Assembly (NCBI GenBank): GCA_900321945.1
Contig: ONXY01000027.1
Location: 1-26,278, forward strand
Reading direction: 5' to 3'
DNA length: 26,278 nucleotides
Source: an uncultured Eubacteriales bacterium
GTDB lineage: Bacteria; Bacillota_A; Clostridia; Christensenellales; Aristaeellaceae
Below the pieces are notes generated by a model. It ran no database searches. It had not been told where the DNA came from and saw nothing but the letters and a program-made list of their open reading frames with translations. Made by a program: the position numbers and the translations under genes. This document shows positions 24,201 through 26,278 of the stretch, piece after piece; position 1 is the stretch's first letter; the number at the start of each line of letters is the position of its first letter.

Positions 24201-24857
24201 CTCAGCTTCAGTTCCGCAGAGCTTCCGAAGCTGGAGGAAATGCCGGATCACGGATTAAGCCAGGACGGACGCATGGTTGAAATGGGCGGAATTCTGACGG
24301 AAGTCAAGGGAAAGGCCACAAAAAAGGGAGATTATATGGCTTTTCTGACGCTGGAGGATCTGACGGGTCAGATCGAATGCCTTGTTTTCCCGCGAACTTT
24401 TGAGAAGTACCAGACGCTTCTGCAGGAGGACGCCACCGTCGTAATCAGCGGAAGGCTGAGCATAAGGGAGGACGAAGCGCCGAAACTTCTGGCGGAGCGG
24501 ATTGAAGGAATAGAGGCCTGGCTCAGGTCCTCCGGAGCGGGAGAGAGAGAGGAAGCGGGAGGAAAAAAGGAAAGAGAAAGATCCGGCCATGACGAACAGC
24601 CCGGGGATGAAAAGACGGAAGAGCGCGCCGCGTCGGAAGCGAAAAGGAAGCTGTTTCTGCGTCTGAACCGGAACGAGACGGACAGAGTCTGCGCGCTGCT
24701 GGCCCTGTCGCCGGGGGAGGTTCCGGTGTACCTGTATTATCCGGAGGAAAAGAAGACGCTGCTCTGCCCCCGCATAAACTGGAGCAGCGCGGACGAACAG
24801 TGCGTCGGACGGCTGAAAGCTGAACTGGGTGAAGAAAACGTGGTGGTGAAGAAGTAG
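21276..24857 (+). CDS. dnaE: DNA polymerase III alpha subunit, DnaE type
   Basis: This is the replicative polymerase subunit, 1193 residues. The N-terminal PHP domain keeps the metal-ligand pattern (His7, His9, Asp40-His41, Glu66, His85, Asp203 and His205), which may allow 3'-5' proofreading. The polymerase core has GPGRGSGAGSIVAYSLG (354-370), the catalytic aspartates in PDIDVDF (Asp398 and Asp400) and LKMDFLGLRTL (Asp548). Helix-hairpin-helix and beta-binding regions follow (QMSLFDM near 925). A C-terminal OB fold starts near VEMGGILTEVKGKATKKGDY. A charged Glu/Lys/Arg-rich linker near 1085-1125 precedes a short final domain. It lacks the exonuclease insertion of PolC. The ATG overlaps the stop of the preceding gene; GGAGAG lies nine bases upstream. 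Confidence 0.96.
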   Translation: MSFTHLHLHTEYSLLDGACRIQGLVERLKELGMKSCAVTDHGVMYGAVDFYTAMTDAGIKPIIGMEAYVCRDRTDRSPAGRENSHLILLCENNTGYRNLMKLSSEAFLTGYYYKPRMDYDLIREHHEGLICCSACLSGDLPRMLLNGQYESAHSYVREMQEIFGKDNFFIEIMDHGLRDEKTVMPRLISLAREMNVPLVATNDCHYLEQKDAEAQEVLMCIQTGKTLADEQRMRMETRELYVKSEEEMQALFRTVPDALENTQKIADRCNVEFEFGKTRLPRYPVPEGETAEGMLRRLCREGMEKLYPGTKEGDEPWNRLEYELSTIIQMGFVDYFLIVWDFIHYAKSQGIMVGPGRGSGAGSIVAYSLGITMLDPLKYQLLFERFLNPERVTMPDIDVDFCYERRQEVIDYVSGKYGADHVSQIITFGTMAARGVVRDVGRVLGMSYQETDAVAKAIPFDLGMTLRKALSISPMLRQQVEENPRVSQLIDMAMTLEGMPRHASTHAAGVLITGKPVVEYVPLQRNDEVITTQYPMGTIERLGLLKMDFLGLRTLTVIRDTLDLMREAGTDIKAEDIPLDDPQVYEMICRGDTEGLFQLEGNGMTSFLTSMKPGCFEDIIAAISLYRPGPMESIPRYISGKQDPSKVAYKTEKLRPILDVTYGCMVYQEQVMQIVRDLAGYSYGRSDLVRRAMAKKKHKIMDQEREIFVHGLTDENGEIKVPGCVRNGVPESTANQIYDEMISFASYAFNKSHAAAYSVVAMQTAWLKRYHPVQFMAAMLNSVYGNTGKIAGYIQYCRGRGIQVLPPDINRSRWKFTVVPDEGGQGAILFGLGAVKGVGENAVRVITQERENGRYRDLFDFCRRIDTLECNKRVVENLIRAGAFDNLGANRPQMLQVYESALEANQNARKKNVAGQMSLFDMMGSGPDNLMKEAGLEYPRLQDCPLRARLQMEKEATGVYMSGHPLDEWKDAMKKLSFSSAELPKLEEMPDHGLSQDGRMVEMGGILTEVKGKATKKGDYMAFLTLEDLTGQIECLVFPRTFEKYQTLLQEDATVVISGRLSIREDEAPKLLAERIEGIEAWLRSSGAGEREEAGGKKERERSGHDEQPGDEKTEERAASEAKRKLFLRLNRNETDRVCALLALSPGEVPVYLYYPEEKKTLLCPRINWSSADEQCVGRLKAELGEENVVVKK

Positions 24858-24858
24858 G

Positions 24859-25815
24859 ATGATCACGCTGGAACATGTCACGAAAAAGTACGGAAACCGT
24901 ACGGCGCTGCAGGACGTGTCCATACAGATCGGCCGCGGCCGGACTGCCGGCATTCTGGGAAGAAACGGCGCGGGAAAAACGACGGCGCTGAATCTCATGA
25001 CCGGGTATTTTCCCCCGGACAGCGGGCGCGTCCTGATCGACGGAACTGATATGATGCTCCATCCGGAAGAATGCAAAAGAAAAATCGGCTATCTTCCTGA
25101 AAAGCCTCCTCTCTACGACGAGATGACAGTTTATGATTATCTGAGTTTTGTCTCCGATCTGCGGGAAGTGAAAGCCGGAGAGCGGAAAAGACATGTGACG
25201 GAGATCATGGAAATCTGTTTTCTGAAGGAGACCGGCGGAAGGGTTATCGGGAATCTGAGCAAAGGGTACCGTCAGCGCGTGGGGATCGCTCAGGCGCTGT
25301 GCGGAAATCCGGAGATTCTGATTCTGGACGAGCCGACCGCAGGACTGGATCCGATGCAGACGGTGGAAATCCGACAGCTGATCCGGGAGCTGGGAAAAGA
25401 ACACACAATCCTGTTTTCCAGCCATATTCTTTCCGAGGTTCAGCAGCTGTGCACCCATGCCGTGATACTCCATGAGGGAAAGCTGATCCGGTCGTTTGAT
25501 CTGCGCTCCGGCGGAAATGAGGAAACCGCCGGAACCGGCGCGAAAATACAATACCGGCTCAGCGCCGCGGGGAAAGAGGAGGAGATCCTTTCCGCCGTAC
25601 GAAGCATCGCCTGCGTACAGAAGGCGGAAGCGCTGCACCGGCGTGAGGCCGGAACAGCGGAGATCCTGATAACCGGATACCGGGGAGACGAAAGAGGACC
25701 GCTGACGGATCAGCTGTTTCATCTGCTGGCCGCGATGGACGCGCCGATACGGCAGCTTGTTCAGGAAAAGGACGACCTTGAAACCATTTTTCTGCAGGCG
25801 ACGGCCGACAGATGA
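24859..25815 (+). CDS. ABC transporter ATP-binding protein (orphan, GldA/CcmA-like)
   Basis: This is a cytoplasmic nucleotide-binding subunit that would power an exporter. The sequence shows Walker A GRNGAGKTT (34-42), a GYLPEKPPLYDEMTV stretch in the Q-loop position, signature LSKGYRQRVG (133-142), Walker B ILILDEPTAGLDP (153-165) and switch His189 in SSHILSEV. Residues 205-318 form the C-terminal domain common in gliding or multidrug-type ATPases. No permease gene follows: a terminator begins 14 bp after the stop, and the next gene is on the other strand. The ATG lies one base after the dnaE stop with only a weak AAGAAGTAGG site, so translation may depend on coupling to dnaE. The substrate is unknown. 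Confidence 0.9.
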   Translation: MITLEHVTKKYGNRTALQDVSIQIGRGRTAGILGRNGAGKTTALNLMTGYFPPDSGRVLIDGTDMMLHPEECKRKIGYLPEKPPLYDEMTVYDYLSFVSDLREVKAGERKRHVTEIMEICFLKETGGRVIGNLSKGYRQRVGIAQALCGNPEILILDEPTAGLDPMQTVEIRQLIRELGKEHTILFSSHILSEVQQLCTHAVILHEGKLIRSFDLRSGGNEETAGTGAKIQYRLSAAGKEEEILSAVRSIACVQKAEALHRREAGTAEILITGYRGDERGPLTDQLFHLLAAMDAPIRQLVQEKDDLETIFLQATADR

Positions 25816-25828
25816 GACCGAAACAGAA

Positions 25829-25862
25829 CCCCCGGACAGGCTTTTCCTGTCCGGGGGTTTTT
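25829..25862 (+). terminator. Intrinsic terminator after the dnaE-ABC operon
   Basis: A twelve-bp stem, CCCCCGGACAGG (25829-25840) with CCTGTCCGGGGG (25846-25857), has a five-base loop and is followed by TTTTT. It lies between convergent genes. On the other strand the T-run is poor, so it mainly ends plus-strand transcripts. Confidence 0.93.
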
Positions 25863-25909
25863 GTGTCCGCACCGAGGGGGCGGGAGGGAGCATGAAGGGA
25901 AGTCTTCCG

Positions 25910-26278
25910 TCACAGATCGGCCTGGGACAGACCGGAGCACCGGTCCAGAAGGGAACCGGGAGCCACGACGCAGACCGCGCTTTTTTCCGCGAAAGCATCC
26001 AGAATATCCGCAAGCTTCAGAAGGTCTTCCGGAGACGCGTAAAGAATTTCCTTCCGGATCTTTTCCGCCTGCTCCCGGGTATAACCGCCGAGAAACCGGT
26101 TGTCCGCGAGCGTTCCCTTTTCGCGGGGAGCGAGGAGGGGATTCAGATCGTTCAGCGTGGATATGATATATTTGTCCAGACTTTCGCCTTCCGAGACAAA
26201 AGTTCTGAGGAAATCCGCGGCATCCTGATATACCCGGAGCGTACGGTCGGGAGTCGGATCCCGGTAAGAATAGGAGAA
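25910..26278 (-). CDS. M16C-family (presequence-protease-like) metallopeptidase, C-terminal end (partial)
   Basis: An open frame enters from the right edge and stops at 25912-25910, giving the last 122 residues. It reads SYRDPTPDRTLRVYQDAADF at the edge. It continues with KYIISTLNDLNPLLAPREKG, then FLGGYTREQAEKIRKEIL and a final ADILDAFAEKSAVCVVAPG. These blocks match my memory of the end of M16C peptidases (PreP/Cym1, insulinase-like), which degrade peptides inside a closed zinc-dependent chamber. The HxxEH zinc motif would be in the N-terminal half, outside the window, so activity cannot be judged. It converges on the ABC gene. Confidence 0.82.
   Translation of the reverse strand, partial: FSYSYRDPTPDRTLRVYQDAADFLRTFVSEGESLDKYIISTLNDLNPLLAPREKGTLADNRFLGGYTREQAEKIRKEILYASPEDLLKLADILDAFAEKSAVCVVAPGSLLDRCSGLSQADL

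Noticed and set aside
22686..24251. 521-codon open frame on the minus strand opposite dnaE
   Set aside because: It is fully antisense to conserved polymerase motifs and its composition is that of a shadow frame. The 422-codon frame at 21270-22538 is rejected for the same reason.

Overview
The window is about 26 kb of compact bacterial chromosome. Twenty-one protein genes fill it: nineteen are complete and one is cut at each end. There are no RNA genes, mobile elements or CRISPR arrays, and no gap without a gene is longer than 214 bp. The organism is most likely a fairly GC-rich member of the Clostridia, probably an uncultured gut or rumen lineage. The reasons are the cmk-plsC-ispH cluster with an IspH enzyme fused to ribosomal protein S1, the maf-mreBCD-PBP2-minD cell-shape cluster, strong AGGAGG ribosome-binding sites, frequent GTG/TTG starts, and an HTH protein with a cysteine motif. 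The family-level assignment is inference.

Layout. Positions 1-6732 (minus strand) form a cell-shape and division operon, maf > mreB > mreC > mreD > mrdA (PBP2) > minD (partial), read from a good sigma-A promoter at 6766-6794. MreB has Lys where the catalytic Glu normally lies. PBP2 has a large insertion in its transpeptidase domain. MreC has a long Pro/Thr/Ser tail. No minC lies next to minD. Positions 6916-13194 (plus) hold an aromatic amino acid operon, tyrA-aroB-aroA-aroC-aroE-aroQ, with overlapping or close junctions and tyrA starting at a CTG, followed by trmB. It ends at a bidirectional terminator (13213-13243) shared with the converging pair yfbR > LCP-family protein (minus, 13256-15040).

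Divergent promoters in 15080-15228 serve yfbR and the plus-strand genes cmk and plsC. The ispH-rpsA fusion follows with its own -10 element. It carries a near-perfect Shine-Dalgarno and an in-frame ATG exactly at the IspH/S1 junction, which could let the cell also make free S1. A strong terminator closes this unit at 18736-18763.

A consensus-like promoter at 18777-18805 starts what looks like a five-gene operon running to the terminator at 25829-25862. It encodes a secreted protein with a C39-like cysteine peptidase region and SH3-like repeats, an XRE-type HTH protein with a C-x3-C-x3-C motif, a small secreted protein or lipoprotein of unknown function, the DNA polymerase III alpha subunit (dnaE), and an ABC ATPase without a permease. 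The first three genes are translationally coupled to each other and to dnaE. They are the least understood part of the window and the best candidate for an undescribed module. At the right edge, on the minus strand, lies the C-terminal end of an M16C (presequence-protease-like) metallopeptidase.
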